From UBA4722 sp044221135 (lineage in GTDB: Bacteria; Pseudomonadota; Gammaproteobacteria; DSM-16500): a DNA stretch of 64,000 nucleotides. Below the pieces are notes generated by a model. The model was not told the DNA's origin, did no database searches, and was given only the letters and a program-made list of their open reading frames with translations. The first letter of the stretch is position 1; each line of letters begins with the position of its first letter. The stretch lies in assembly GCA_044221135.1 (NCBI GenBank), contig JBGAPT010000007.1, forward strand, positions 8,115 through 72,114. Direction: 5' to 3'. This document shows, one piece after another, positions 52,609 to 62,107 of this stretch. The position numbers and the translations under genes were made by a program.

Positions 52609-53993
52609 TAGAGATTCAACCATTGCTCTAAATAATGGATATTCACAATCCCTTTTTGAAAAGTATTTCCGCGCAAAATATCCTGATGCAAAGGCGAATT
52701 GGTTTTAATACCTTCGATAACCATTTCATCCAACGCATTTCGCATGCGCGCCAGAGCAATCTCACGGTTTTCACCATAAGCAATCACTTTTGCAATCAAC
52801 GAATCATAATAAGGTGGAACCTTATAGCTACTATAAATATGCGAATCCAGACGAATCCCTGGGCCGCCTGGCGCATGAAAATGTGTAATGGTTCCAGGAC
52901 TGGGCACAAAAGAACGAGGATCTTCTGCGTTAATACGACATTCAATTGCATGCCCTTTAATTTTAATATCCGATTGTGTAAACGATAATTTTTGACCGGC
53001 AGCAATACGTAATTGTTCTTTAACAATATCAACGCCTGTAATTAACTCAGTAATAGGATGTTCTACTTGCACGCGCGTATTCATTTCAATAAAAAAGAAT
53101 TCTTTATCTTCATACAAAAATTCAAATGTACCCGCACCACGATAACGCATGTCACGACAAGCTTGTGCACAGCGTTCACCTATCGCTTCACGTTGCTCTT
53201 GTGTGATCCCTGGCGCAGGTGCTTCTTCAATGATTTTTTGATGACGCCGCTGAATGGAACAATCACGCTCTCCTAAATGAATAGCATTACCTTGCCCATC
53301 TCCTAGTACTTGAATTTCAATATGCCGTGGCGTTTGTAAATACTTTTCCATATAAACTTTATCATTGTTAAAAGCCGATCTGGCTTCTGTACGTGTCATC
53401 GCAATCGCATTTAGCAAATGCGATTCTGTGTGTACCACACGCATACCTCGTCCACCCCCACCACCGGCCGCTTTAATAATAATAGGGTAGCCAATTTCAT
53501 GCGCCATGCGTACAGTTGCTGCGTCATCATCATTAATAGGATCACTGGAGCCTGGCACGCAAGGAATACCCAGTCTCTTCATTGCCGTAATGGCCGACAC
53601 TTTATCTCCCATTTGACGAATACTTTCTGGATGTGGCCCAATAAAAATAAAACCACTTTTTTCAACTTGCTCAGCAAAGCTTGCATTTTCTGAGAGAAAA
53701 CCATAACCCGGATGAATAGCCACTGCATCCGTAATTTCTGCTGCACTAATAATTGCAGAAATATTAAGATAACTTTCTGATGCCGCTGCGGGACCAATAC
53801 AAACGGATTCATCCGCTAGTCGTACATGCATTAAATCACGATCTGCCTCTGAATGCAGCGCAACTGTTTTAATGCCTAACTCTTTGCAGGCACGCAAAAT
53901 ACGCAAAGCAATTTCACCACGATTAGCAATGGCAACTTTATCAAGTGGCGGCATTTCTCCGCTACGATTAGCGATGACAACATTTTTTGACAT
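52608..53993 (-). CDS. accC: Biotin carboxylase subunit of acetyl-CoA carboxylase
   Basis: ATP-grasp enzyme carboxylating the biotin on AccB, first step of fatty acid synthesis. Motifs: KVAIANRGEIALRILRACKE, HPGYGFLSENA, KAAGGGGGRGMRVV (ATP loop), RDCSIQRRHQKIIEEAPAP, FIEMNTRVQVEHPITE. ATG 53993 follows GGAG by six bases; the open frame extends to 54014. It has about 14 extra residues before the usual MDKVLIANRGE-type start. Thirteen bases separate it from accB. Confidence 0.97.
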   Translation of the reverse strand: MSKNVVIANRSGEMPPLDKVAIANRGEIALRILRACKELGIKTVALHSEADRDLMHVRLADESVCIGPAAASESYLNISAIISAAEITDAVAIHPGYGFLSENASFAEQVEKSGFIFIGPHPESIRQMGDKVSAITAMKRLGIPCVPGSSDPINDDDAATVRMAHEIGYPIIIKAAGGGGGRGMRVVHTESHLLNAIAMTRTEARSAFNNDKVYMEKYLQTPRHIEIQVLGDGQGNAIHLGERDCSIQRRHQKIIEEAPAPGITQEQREAIGERCAQACRDMRYRGAGTFEFLYEDKEFFFIEMNTRVQVEHPITELITGVDIVKEQLRIAAGQKLSFTQSDIKIKGHAIECRINAEDPRSFVPSPGTITHFHAPGGPGIRLDSHIYSSYKVPPYYDSLIAKVIAYGENREIALARMRNALDEMVIEGIKTNSPLHQDILRGNTFQKGIVNIHYLEQWLNL

Positions 53994-54006
53994 AAAGTGC
54001 TCCTGC

Positions 54007-54459
54007 TTATTCAATCACAACAAGTGGTTGATTAAATTCAACAGGAACCCCTGTATCAACAAGAATAGAAGTAATTGTTCCGGATTTATCTGCTTCAATT
54101 TGATTAAACATTTTCATTGCTTCAATCAAGCAAAGTGTATCACCCGCTTTCACTGTTTGACCTACTTGTACAAATGCTTTTGCACCCGGCGAAGGTGAAA
54201 GATAAACGGTGCCGACCATCGGTGCTTTCACAGTGTGTTTATTGGATAGAGTCTCTGTCTGTTCAACCTTGGCAACAGGCGACTGTACTGCTGCAATCGC
54301 ATGCTGAGCAGGCGCTGGCGCTGCTGCTACCATGGTGGATAACACTTTGGTATTTTCCCTACTGATACGAACAGACTCTTCACCTTCATGAATTTCGATT
54401 TCAGCAATACCTGTTTCTTGGATAAGTTCAATGAGCTTGCGGATTTTGCGCAGGTCCAT
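54007..54459 (-). CDS. accB: Biotin carboxyl carrier protein of acetyl-CoA carboxylase
   Basis: Carries biotin covalently. The 150 residues have the N-terminal helical domain (MDLRKIRKLIELIQETG), an Ala/Pro-rich linker (about 46-75), and the biotinyl domain with the modified Lys in EAMKMFNQIEADKSG. AAGGAG is 12 bases before the ATG. Its first 32 bases overlap the end of aroQ. bioC in the same window contributes to the cofactor. Confidence 0.96.
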   Translation of the reverse strand: MDLRKIRKLIELIQETGIAEIEIHEGEESVRISRENTKVLSTMVAAAPAPAQHAIAAVQSPVAKVEQTETLSNKHTVKAPMVGTVYLSPSPGAKAFVQVGQTVKAGDTLCLIEAMKMFNQIEADKSGTITSILVDTGVPVEFNQPLVVIE

Positions 54460-54916
54460 AATGGTACGATGCTCCTTCTTGTTTTGTTAAATAATAGTGT
54501 GCATAACGCACAGCCAATAAATAGCCTTTAATGCCTAGACCTGCAATAGTTCCAACAGCAATGTCGGAAAAATAGGAAGACTGGCGAAATACTTCACGAC
54601 GATAAATATTCGATAAATGTACTTCTAAAAATGGCTTATTCACAGCAATCAATGCATCGCGTAGCGCAATGCTGGTATGCGTGAATGCAGCGGGATTAAA
54701 AATAATAAAATCTGCATCATCCTGACTTTGATGGATACGATCAATTAACGCAGATTCTGCATTACTCTGAAATGTGATCCCTTCATGTCCCAACACACCT
54801 GCTAATGCGATCACTTTGTCATTGAGATTAGCCAGCGTCTCATGGCCATAAAGATAAGGCTCACGCGTCCCGAGCAAGTTCAGATTAGGTCCGTGTATAA
54901 TCAGAATCGTTGTCAT
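54428..54916 (-). CDS. aroQ: Type II 3-dehydroquinate dehydratase
   Basis: Third step of the shikimate pathway. Motifs: IHGPNLNLLGTREPYLYG near the N-terminus with the catalytic Tyr region, NPAAFTHTSIALRDAL and EVHLSNIYRREVFR. From ATG 54916 it is 162 residues; the last 15 or so (SYHYGPAQNPQAH) extend past the usual end and overlap accB. aroQ-accB-accC-prmA is the conserved gammaproteobacterial order. Confidence 0.95.
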   Translation of the reverse strand: MTTILIIHGPNLNLLGTREPYLYGHETLANLNDKVIALAGVLGHEGITFQSNAESALIDRIHQSQDDADFIIFNPAAFTHTSIALRDALIAVNKPFLEVHLSNIYRREVFRQSSYFSDIAVGTIAGLGIKGYLLAVRYAHYYLTKQEGASYHYGPAQNPQAH

Positions 54917-55039
54917 AAATACTCTCTGAATACCAAAGCACAACATTCTGCATGAAGTGATGCATTTTGTCTAGATCTAAGAAGTTAGCGGCATGTTATC
55001 CACTTTTTGTTGCAATATCTCGAAGATTCAACTTATTTA

Positions 55040-55137
55040 TAGACTGCGCGTCAGCTTTGCTGACGCTTGTTTGCTACTGATAGGGGAGACCCCTTAAGAA
55101 TCCCCAGCGCATAGTGCCGTCAGCAGGAACCGCTGAT
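55040..55137. repeat. Palindromic repeats downstream of dedA
   Basis: Contains GTCAGC-ttt-GCTGAC (near 55050), GGGGA/TCCCC segments and CAGCAGGAACCGCTGA at 55121-55136. The last matches the first hairpin of the comF insert at 15 of 16 bases. It begins one base past the dedA stop on the minus strand. Confidence 0.7.
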
Positions 55138-55791
55138 TTAAATGGCTGCTTTAGAAAATTTTCTGCGCATAAACTCTATCAAAGCGGGGAAGATGGACAA
55201 TACAACAATGGCTAACACAACCAATGAAAAATGCTGCTTAACAACGGGGATATTGCCAAAAAAATAACTGCCATAAACTAAAAAACCGACCCATAATAAA
55301 GCGCCAATCAGGCTGTAGATTAAGAACTGTCTATATGTCATATAACCAATACCCGCCACAAAAGGAGCAAATGTACGGACCATAGGAATAAAACGCGCAA
55401 TAATAATTGTTTTCCCCCCATACCGTTCAAAAAAGCCATGCGCATTGTCCACATGTTTTTTATTAAATAGCCATGAATCCTTAGAACAAAAAACCCTCGG
55501 GGCCAGCCATTTTCCAATTAAATAATTTAGACCATTTCCCAATACAGACGCTGTCACCAACAACACAAACAACACATGCACATTGAGAATATCAGCCACA
55601 TTCGCTGTCAAAGCGCCTGCCGCAAAAAGCAGTGAATCGCCTGGCAAAACGGCCGAGAAAATAACGCCCGGTTCACAAAAAATAATAAGGAAAAGCAATG
55701 CATAAGTCCAAGCGCCATAGGCGATGACAAATGCAATAAGGTGTTCATCGAGATGAAGAACAAAATTCAATAAATAATGCAGTGTGTCCAT
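55138..55791 (-). CDS. DedA family membrane protein
   Basis: SNARE-associated/DedA protein, a group that includes undecaprenyl-phosphate and phospholipid flippases. About 217 residues with four or more membrane helices and re-entrant motifs FCEPGVIFSAVLPGDSLLF and FIPMVRTFAPFVAGIGYM, including the conserved Arg. ATG 55791 follows GAGAA; a GTG-type start at 55815 would add eight residues. The stop codon lies beside a palindromic repeat. Confidence 0.92.
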   Translation of the reverse strand: MDTLHYLLNFVLHLDEHLIAFVIAYGAWTYALLFLIIFCEPGVIFSAVLPGDSLLFAAGALTANVADILNVHVLFVLLVTASVLGNGLNYLIGKWLAPRVFCSKDSWLFNKKHVDNAHGFFERYGGKTIIIARFIPMVRTFAPFVAGIGYMTYRQFLIYSLIGALLWVGFLVYGSYFFGNIPVVKQHFSLVVLAIVVLSIFPALIEFMRRKFSKAAI

Positions 55792-55856
55792 ATCATTCTC
55801 ATAGCAAACAACCACTCACCTCTTTTATCTGTGTGAGCAAAGAAAATTAAGCAGTT

Positions 55857-56624
55857 TTATAGTAAATAAACATCAAAACGACTACTACTACCTGACAAAG
55901 AAAAAGAAGGAGCAATATCCACTGCAAGGACAGTTGCCAGGCGAGGTCTTTTTACCACAACGCGCTTAACGGCACAAGCTAATGCCACTTTTAGAAGCAG
56001 TTCTGCATCCTTATCTTCACCTACAATATCATGTAATATAAGCATTTCTTGCTTAGGAAGCGCAGTTTTTTTTCGCTCAGGAAACATAGGGTCTAAATAA
56101 ATAATGTCCGGTCGATCCTGTATTTTTAAATTCTGAAGCCATGCAATAGCATCTGCATGCACCAAATGCATACGATTCACACTGGGTGCAACGCGAGGAT
56201 CTTTTTGGGCTCGCTGGATAGCATCTGAAACCAAGGTAGAGATGATTGATGAGCGTTCAAGCAACGTTACCTCAAAACCCAACGATACAAGCGTAAAAGA
56301 ATCGCCTGCCAATCCTCCCGTCGCATCAACAATGCTGGGATGAGTTTTACCTTTTAATCCCATCGCCCTTGCCAATGCTTCTTTTTTGATAGATGTGCGC
56401 TGAGCACGATAATTTATTTTTCCGCGAAGAAAATCAATATGCAAAGGTAGTGATGTTCCTTCTGTTTTTTGTAACCCTATATACTCGGGAGTCAAAACCA
56501 GCAAGTAATCATAAGCTTGCAGCCGACTCAATACCAAAGGCAAATGAAGCTTCTGAGCAAGCGCTGCAGCAGCCGCTTCCAGACCGGAAAGTGCAGGATA
56601 AACTGCGATATTAACGACTGGCAT
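55857..56624 (-). CDS. rsmJ: 16S rRNA (guanine1516-N2)-methyltransferase RsmJ
   Basis: Methylates G1516 of 16S rRNA. The 255 residues include IVDATGGLAGDSFTLVSLGF (SAM motif I), VTLLERSS, and the family mark IIYLDPMFPERKKTALPKQE. GAGG precedes ATG 56624 by five bases. Single gene between dedA and divergent hemB. Confidence 0.94.
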   Translation of the reverse strand: MPVVNIAVYPALSGLEAAAAALAQKLHLPLVLSRLQAYDYLLVLTPEYIGLQKTEGTSLPLHIDFLRGKINYRAQRTSIKKEALARAMGLKGKTHPSIVDATGGLAGDSFTLVSLGFEVTLLERSSIISTLVSDAIQRAQKDPRVAPSVNRMHLVHADAIAWLQNLKIQDRPDIIYLDPMFPERKKTALPKQEMLILHDIVGEDKDAELLLKVALACAVKRVVVKRPRLATVLAVDIAPSFSLSGSSSRFDVYLL

Positions 56625-56687
56625 ATATCCTCGTGTTTCTGTGTTATTTCTACCTGCACTGTATCAGCTTCTTTCTATGATCGTAAA

Positions 56688-56765
56688 CGTGCCCGTGCGC
56701 GTGTGTGTGCCCGTCTTTTCCCTGCATGACATAAAAAAACGGGCACACACGCGGGCACGGGCACG
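56688..56765. repeat. Palindromic repeat family B, expanded copy
   Basis: Arms rich in GTGCCCGTG/CGCGTGTG and ending in CGTCTTTT, complement 56732-56765, loop CCCTGCATGACAT. Multiple GTGCCC units suggest expansion of the arm. Located in the rsmJ-hemB divergent gap. Confidence 0.82.
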
Positions 56766-56866
56766 AAAAAATAGCTGCAAAAATTTCACCAGCCCTGTGC
56801 ACCCAAGCTTTAGCCTAAGGCAAGAACACGCTATAATGCACCTTCCTCATTTTTTGAGTCAATATA

Positions 56867-57886
56867 ATGGCCTTAGATTTCCATCGTCGCTTCCCCAAAA
56901 CCCGTTTGCGTCGCATGCGTGCTGCACTTTTTTCACGACGCTTAATGGCTGAAACACGCCTCACAGTAGATAACTTGATATACCCCTTATTCATTCTAGA
57001 AGGTAAAAATCGTAGCGAACCTATTCAATCCATGCCTGGCATACAACGTATTAGCATTGATCTTTTGCTTAAAGAAGCCGAAGAAATCGTCAAACTAGGT
57101 ATGCCAGCCATCGCGCTTTTCCCTGTTATCGACATAACAAAAAAAACCTTACTTGCCGAAGAAGCCTATAACCCAAACGGCCTCATCCAATCTGCTGTAC
57201 GGCAATTGAAAAAATCATTCCCTGAATTAGGCATTATCACTGACGTCGCTCTAGATCCTTACACTTTTCATGGCCAAGACGGTATTATTGATGAAAAAAA
57301 TTATGTCCTAAATGACGCAACAGCTGCTATTTTAGTAAAACAAGCTTTATCTCACGCTGACGCAGGAGCAGATATCATTGCACCATCCGATATGATGGAT
57401 GGACGTATCGGTGTCATTCGCGACGCATTGGAAGCAGCTCATTTTACTGAAACATTAATTCTATCTTACGCTGCCAAATATGCTTCCAGTTTTTACGGAC
57501 CCTTTCGTGAAGCAGTCGGCTCTGCAAAAGCATTAGGAAAAGCAGATAAATTTCAATACCAAATGGATCCACGTAACCAAAAAGAAGCGCTACATGAAAT
57601 CACCCTGGATTTACAAGAAGGTGCTGATATTGTCATGATCAAACCAGGCATGCCTTATCTTGATATCGTGCAACAAACAAAAACCCTCTTTCAAGTGCCC
57701 ACCTTTGTTTATCAAGTCAGCGGCGAATATGCCATGCTAAAAGCAGCAGCACAGTTAGGCTGGCTGGATGAAAAAGCAACCGTCCTGGAATCCTTGATTA
57801 GCATTAAACGTGCCGGCGCCGATGCAATCTTAACCTATTTTGCAAAGCAGGTGGCAAAATGGCTGCAATTTGACTATCATAACTAG
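56867..57886 (+). CDS. hemB: Delta-aminolevulinic acid dehydratase (porphobilinogen synthase)
   Basis: Joins two 5-aminolevulinate molecules in haem synthesis. The 339 residues carry RMRAALFSRRLMAE, DVALDPYTFHGQDG (magnesium-type site rather than the Cys-rich zinc site), IIAPSDMMDGRIG, LSYAAKYASSFYGPFREA with one active-site Lys, and IVMIKPGMPYLDI with the Schiff-base Lys. The last step gene hemH is also in the window. Confidence 0.97.
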   Translation: MALDFHRRFPKTRLRRMRAALFSRRLMAETRLTVDNLIYPLFILEGKNRSEPIQSMPGIQRISIDLLLKEAEEIVKLGMPAIALFPVIDITKKTLLAEEAYNPNGLIQSAVRQLKKSFPELGIITDVALDPYTFHGQDGIIDEKNYVLNDATAAILVKQALSHADAGADIIAPSDMMDGRIGVIRDALEAAHFTETLILSYAAKYASSFYGPFREAVGSAKALGKADKFQYQMDPRNQKEALHEITLDLQEGADIVMIKPGMPYLDIVQQTKTLFQVPTFVYQVSGEYAMLKAAAQLGWLDEKATVLESLISIKRAGADAILTYFAKQVAKWLQFDYHN

Positions 57887-57919
57887 CAATTATCAGTGAT
57901 TCCTATTAAGGAATTAAAC

Positions 57920-58435
57920 ATGTTTGAAGAAATCATTGCGCCTTTGCTATCAACGGAATGGGGCCGACGCGGCGGCCTAGCAGCCATAGCCATTTTCAGC
58001 CTGTTTTTACTCATCACTCTAATTGAAATGCCCATCACATGGCATCGTGATTACCTATCGGCACACACGCCAGCTCTGGCTAAAACGATCCGACCAGGCC
58101 CTGATCAAACAATGGCACTTATTATGCAACTCCCAAACCAACATCTTTTTGGCGGATCTGAAATGGCTAACCTTCCTATTACCAGCCTGCAATTGCATTT
58201 AATTGGCATCGTGCAAGCAAACCCAGAAAGCGCATCACGTGTTATTATCTCAGAGGCAGGTAAACCTGGGAAAATTTATCAATCAGGTGACAGTTTGCCA
58301 TCCGGTGTACATATTAAAACAATTACATCAGATGGTGTTATATTAGAGAATGGCGGCCATATGGAAAAATTACCTTTATCACGGCCTCCTTTGACATTCC
58401 AAGGAATGCCAAAAAATATATTGCCTGGAGAATAA
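57920..58435 (+). CDS. gspC: Type II secretion protein GspC
   Basis: Links the inner-membrane platform to the GspD secretin. About 171 residues: short cytoplasmic start, one membrane helix (about 18-37), and a homology-region (HR) domain with NQHLFGGSEM and LQLHLIGIVQANPESASRVIISEAGKPGK-type sequence typical of GspC; no PDZ domain, so short like the Legionella protein. ATG 57920 follows AGGA by seven bases; a GTG at 57896 is rejected. It stands with a Sel1/SPOR gene instead of with gspD. Confidence 0.88.
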   Translation: MFEEIIAPLLSTEWGRRGGLAAIAIFSLFLLITLIEMPITWHRDYLSAHTPALAKTIRPGPDQTMALIMQLPNQHLFGGSEMANLPITSLQLHLIGIVQANPESASRVIISEAGKPGKIYQSGDSLPSGVHIKTITSDGVILENGGHMEKLPLSRPPLTFQGMPKNILPGE

Positions 58436-58438
58436 AAA

Positions 58439-59269
58439 GTGCGAATTAAGCGCTACATTCTAGTTATTTTAACTTGCTTATTAATACAATCTTGCGCTTC
58501 ATCAATTGACACGCAACGTCTGCAAAGTGGCAAGGTCAGTTTTATGTCCGGCGATTTTAAATCGGCATTTCATGAGCTATTACCACTCGCCGCTGAAGGC
58601 ATCCCTCAAGCAGAATATGGCATAGGTTATATGTATTATTATGGCTATGGTGTCGCGCAAGATAGTGAATCTGGCATATTTTGGATGAATAAAGCTGCAA
58701 CAGCGCATTACGCTCCTGCAGTGAGAGCGCTTGCCGCTATCCAGGAGAATACCCTCAAAGAAGAAAGTAAACGAAAATCCTCTAATGAATCAGCTGCCGT
58801 AAAAATCAACAATCTTCACGCTGAAAATACCAATCTTGGAAAAGATATTGAAAAAGACGCTATATTGGAAGCACTCAATAATAATATGCCCACTCCAAAG
58901 CAAGGCCACGTCACTGTTATGCCGTACGAAGATCACACAGCCTTAACCAAAGCCGAACCTCAAGTACTCGAAAAAAGCAACGACACAGCGGTTAAACCTT
59001 CAGCAACCTCTAACCCTAGAAAATATACTCTACAATTACTGGGTAGCTACTACCTCTCTTCTCTAAAAGAACGCCAAGCACAATTAAATCTAGGAACACC
59101 AACCTACATAGGCCAAACAAAACACAATGGCCGTGACTGGTATATACTGAGTGTTGGACAATATCCAGCGCTTGGTAATGCTGAATTAGCCAAACTTGAT
59201 TTGCCCAAAAAAATAAAAGATTTTAAACCATGGATCCGAAAGTGTGATGATCTTACATGGGTAAGTTAA
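58439..59269 (+). CDS. Sel1-repeat and SPOR-domain lipoprotein
   Basis: A 276-residue lipoprotein precursor: signal with lipobox QSCA (Cys19), Sel1-like repeats about 40-100 (AEYGIGYMYYYGYGVAQD), a disordered polar linker, and a C-terminal SPOR domain about 195-272 (KYTLQLLGSYYLSSL, RDWYILSVGQYPALGNAE) which binds denuded peptidoglycan at division sites. GTG 58439 follows GGAG. Three bases after gspC, so co-produced. It may anchor the T2SS or act in cell division; unknown. Confidence 0.85.
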   Translation: MRIKRYILVILTCLLIQSCASSIDTQRLQSGKVSFMSGDFKSAFHELLPLAAEGIPQAEYGIGYMYYYGYGVAQDSESGIFWMNKAATAHYAPAVRALAAIQENTLKEESKRKSSNESAAVKINNLHAENTNLGKDIEKDAILEALNNNMPTPKQGHVTVMPYEDHTALTKAEPQVLEKSNDTAVKPSATSNPRKYTLQLLGSYYLSSLKERQAQLNLGTPTYIGQTKHNGRDWYILSVGQYPALGNAELAKLDLPKKIKDFKPWIRKCDDLTWVS

Positions 59270-59284
59270 CCAAAAAATCGTAAT

Positions 59285-59420
59285 CGTTCAGGTTCTTAAG
59301 CAGCAAACTTCATTTTTGGCCAATCTTGAACGATTTTATTTTAAAAATGTGCTCACATACCCGTGTATGCTCCGCTATTTTTAAAATAAAATCGTTCAAC
59401 CTTGTCTCAAAACTGAAGTT
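59285..59420 (+). repeat. Dispersed repeat family A, copy 4, with internal inverted repeat
   Basis: TTAAGCAGCAAACTTCATTTTTGGCCAATCT-type core matches the copy after spoT (length limited here). Inside lies GAACGATTTTATTTTAAAAAT (59328 on) and its complement ending near 59396 around a 27-base loop. It begins about 16 bases after the stop of the SPOR gene. A solo family B arm is at 59483-59507. Confidence 0.72.
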
Positions 59421-59540
59421 TTTCTGTTAGTCTAGGATATCGTGAATGGTTACAAAAAATCTATTCAGCGGTTACCACAGACCTAATCGTGCCCGCGCGC
59501 GTCTTTTCTCTAGGGTTGTAATCAATCAAATATTATGATT

Positions 59541-60806
59541 TCAAGAACCAACAATGATTTTTATCATATTATCTGGCTGAATATGCTTTTTAATCGCAGC
59601 TTTCACCTCATCCAAACTAACCGCTGCAATGTTAGCTTGATATGTATCAATATAATCTATAGGTAATTTATAAAACCCTATTTGTATTAGATACTGAGTA
59701 ATATCCTGATTGGTTGCTATGGAAAGCGGGAACTCATTATTAATCTTTTGTTTCGCCAGCAAAAATTCTTTTTTAGTAGGCCCTTTCTTCACATAATTAT
59801 GAAGAATGGACTGCGTTAATCTCAGTGCTTTTTTTACTGTCGAATTTTGAGTAGCAAAATGGATCAGAAAAGGACCCGTCGCATCCGAAAATTGAAATGC
59901 GCTGCTAATACCATACACTAGACCGTGTTCAACTCTTATTTGTGTAAATAACCGCGAAGTAATTGAAGATCCGCCTAGAATATCATTGCCAATACGCATC
60001 GCATAATAATCAGGATCATGAAAATTCATACCTAACTGCCCCATCCAAACATTACTCTGCTCCGATGGAAACTGGATGTGAGATTCTCCATAGTTTTTAG
60101 GCGACACAGCACGTTCAATGACTGGCGCTTCTTTACCTTGCGCAAGATGCTCCGCTATCTCATCCACTTTTTTTTCAGCATCCTGTCTACTTATATCCCC
60201 CACTATTATGATAGTGGCATTACTGATCACATAATAGTTTTTATAAAAATGCGCCGCATCATCTCGCGTTAATGACATCACACTTTTTTTCGTTCCTTCC
60301 ACTGGGTGCGCATAAGGATGCTCACCATAAAGAACATCATAAAATGCATTTTTCGCAATACACGCTGGCGCTTGTTCATGCATTTTCAGCACACTGAGCA
60401 TTTGCTTTTTTCTACGCTGAAAAGCATGCTCTGGGAAGTTAACTGAATGCAATATTTCTAAAAACAACTTAAATGCCAAGTTAAAATATTTTTTTTCTGA
60501 TAGACATTTCAATCCTATACAACCACTATCTCTGCCCGAATGCATTCTAAATTGCGCACCAACATCTGCGAATTTATCCGCTACTTCATCTGCATCATAC
60601 GACTTTGTACCCTGATTCAACATAGCATTAGTGATATTCGACAATCCGTATTTTTTACCATCTAGAGAAGAACCTGCCCTAAAAAAAATATCGATATTAA
60701 CAGCAGGGATTTCAGATCGCTTCACCAGATAGACATGTGCTCCATTTTTGCTTTCCCAATAATGAATAGGAACAATAGATTTTGCGGGTAATAATTTTTT
60801 TTTCAT
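59541..60806 (-). CDS. M16 family peptidase-like protein, inactive partner
   Basis: A 421-residue M16 (pitrilysin/processing peptidase-like) protein without the zinc motif: the place of HxxEH reads LSNITNAML. It keeps the Arg/Tyr C-terminal domain (GPFLIHFATQNSTVKK) expected of a non-catalytic partner. The catalytic subunit is encoded two bases upstream. No signal peptide is seen, in contrast to many Legionella relatives of this pair. Confidence 0.9.
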   Translation of the reverse strand: MKKKLLPAKSIVPIHYWESKNGAHVYLVKRSEIPAVNIDIFFRAGSSLDGKKYGLSNITNAMLNQGTKSYDADEVADKFADVGAQFRMHSGRDSGCIGLKCLSEKKYFNLAFKLFLEILHSVNFPEHAFQRRKKQMLSVLKMHEQAPACIAKNAFYDVLYGEHPYAHPVEGTKKSVMSLTRDDAAHFYKNYYVISNATIIIVGDISRQDAEKKVDEIAEHLAQGKEAPVIERAVSPKNYGESHIQFPSEQSNVWMGQLGMNFHDPDYYAMRIGNDILGGSSITSRLFTQIRVEHGLVYGISSAFQFSDATGPFLIHFATQNSTVKKALRLTQSILHNYVKKGPTKKEFLLAKQKINNEFPLSIATNQDITQYLIQIGFYKLPIDYIDTYQANIAAVSLDEVKAAIKKHIQPDNMIKIIVGS

Positions 60807-60808
60807 TG

Positions 60809-62107
60809 TTAATTTGCCTTAATTTCTAATGGCTCAAGAATACCGATAGTTAATCTTTCAGAAACCAAATATTTTAATGCAACTTCTTTGACTTGCTTCG
60901 GCGTAATGGCTTGGATTTTTTTTATCGTATCGCGATCAGCCTCAGCCCACGAGAGACCCACACATTCCAACATGCCTATTTCATAGGCCTGATTGAAAAG
61001 AGAATCTTTACCAAAAACTTCGGAGGCAACCCACGCTGTTTTCACACGCTCCAATTCTTTATTACTCACTAGTTTTGTTTGCAAATCTTCTACTTCCTGT
61101 AACAAGGCTTTTTTGCACTCTTTTACACTTTGCATATTAACTGGTGTGAGTCCCAATACAAACAAATTCTCAAGACGATCAAATGGTGTATAGTGAGCAT
61201 AAGCACTGCTTGCAATTTGTTTTTTCCGAATAATGTTTTTTTGTAGCCTAGAACTGCTATTGATTCCCAACACTCCGCTTACAACCGACAAGGCATACGC
61301 TTCCCATTTTTTATCTTTAGTCATTGTCTGAAGCACTGGCGTATTATATCCCAATGAAAGCCAGGGTAATTTTGCAGGTACTTTAACCGTCACACTACGT
61401 GTACCCAAAGGCAATACTTCATTTTGTGGTTTCACAACAGGAATAGAAGATTGCTTAAGAGAACCAAAATATTTTTTAGTCCATTGTTGAATCTGTTTAG
61501 GTGCAACATCACCCACCACCACAATAATAGCATTATTAGGTGCATACCAGGTGTTATACCACTGTCGGAGATCTGCCACCGTCATATGTTTCAAATCATC
61601 CATCCAGCCAATAATAGAGTGCTTATAAGGACTTGAAACATGCGCTGCCGCCATAAATCGTTCACAAGCACGATGTTCAGGCTTGTCATCTATACTCATG
61701 TGCCTTTCTTCCATGACCACTGAAATTTCTTTTTTGAAATCTTGTTCTTTCAATAAAAGCTGATGCATACGATCCGCTTCAAGTTGAAAACAGATTTCTA
61801 ATTTATCACTAGCGATAAATTGATGATAAGCCGTATAATCCTGGCCTGTGAATGCATTATTCTGACCGCCATTTTCAGTGATAATTTCATCATATTTTGA
61901 ACCGCTATATTTTTTACTACCGCGAAACATCATATGCTCTAGCGCATGAGAAACCCCTGTTATGCCATTCGTTTCATAGCTAGAACCGACTTTGTACCAA
62001 ACTTGCATGATTGCGACAGGCGCGCGATGATCTTCCTTGATAATGAGCTTAAGACCATTAGTTAGAGTATATTCATGAATTGTTTTTCTTGCGGACATTG
62101 TAGTCAC
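60809..62107 (-). CDS. M16 family zinc peptidase
   Basis: Catalytic member of the pair: zinc motif HALEH at about residues 54-58, distal Glu in MEERHMS near 134, and the C-terminal domain with active-site-type RLQKNIIRKKQIASSAYA. 432 residues. GTG 62107 is chosen for AAGGA seven bases upstream; an ATG three codons later has worse spacing. No signal peptide. With the inactive partner it should form a heterodimer cutting short peptides. Confidence 0.92.
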   Translation of the reverse strand: MTTMSARKTIHEYTLTNGLKLIIKEDHRAPVAIMQVWYKVGSSYETNGITGVSHALEHMMFRGSKKYSGSKYDEIITENGGQNNAFTGQDYTAYHQFIASDKLEICFQLEADRMHQLLLKEQDFKKEISVVMEERHMSIDDKPEHRACERFMAAAHVSSPYKHSIIGWMDDLKHMTVADLRQWYNTWYAPNNAIIVVVGDVAPKQIQQWTKKYFGSLKQSSIPVVKPQNEVLPLGTRSVTVKVPAKLPWLSLGYNTPVLQTMTKDKKWEAYALSVVSGVLGINSSSRLQKNIIRKKQIASSAYAHYTPFDRLENLFVLGLTPVNMQSVKECKKALLQEVEDLQTKLVSNKELERVKTAWVASEVFGKDSLFNQAYEIGMLECVGLSWAEADRDTIKKIQAITPKQVKEVALKYLVSERLTIGILEPLEIKAN

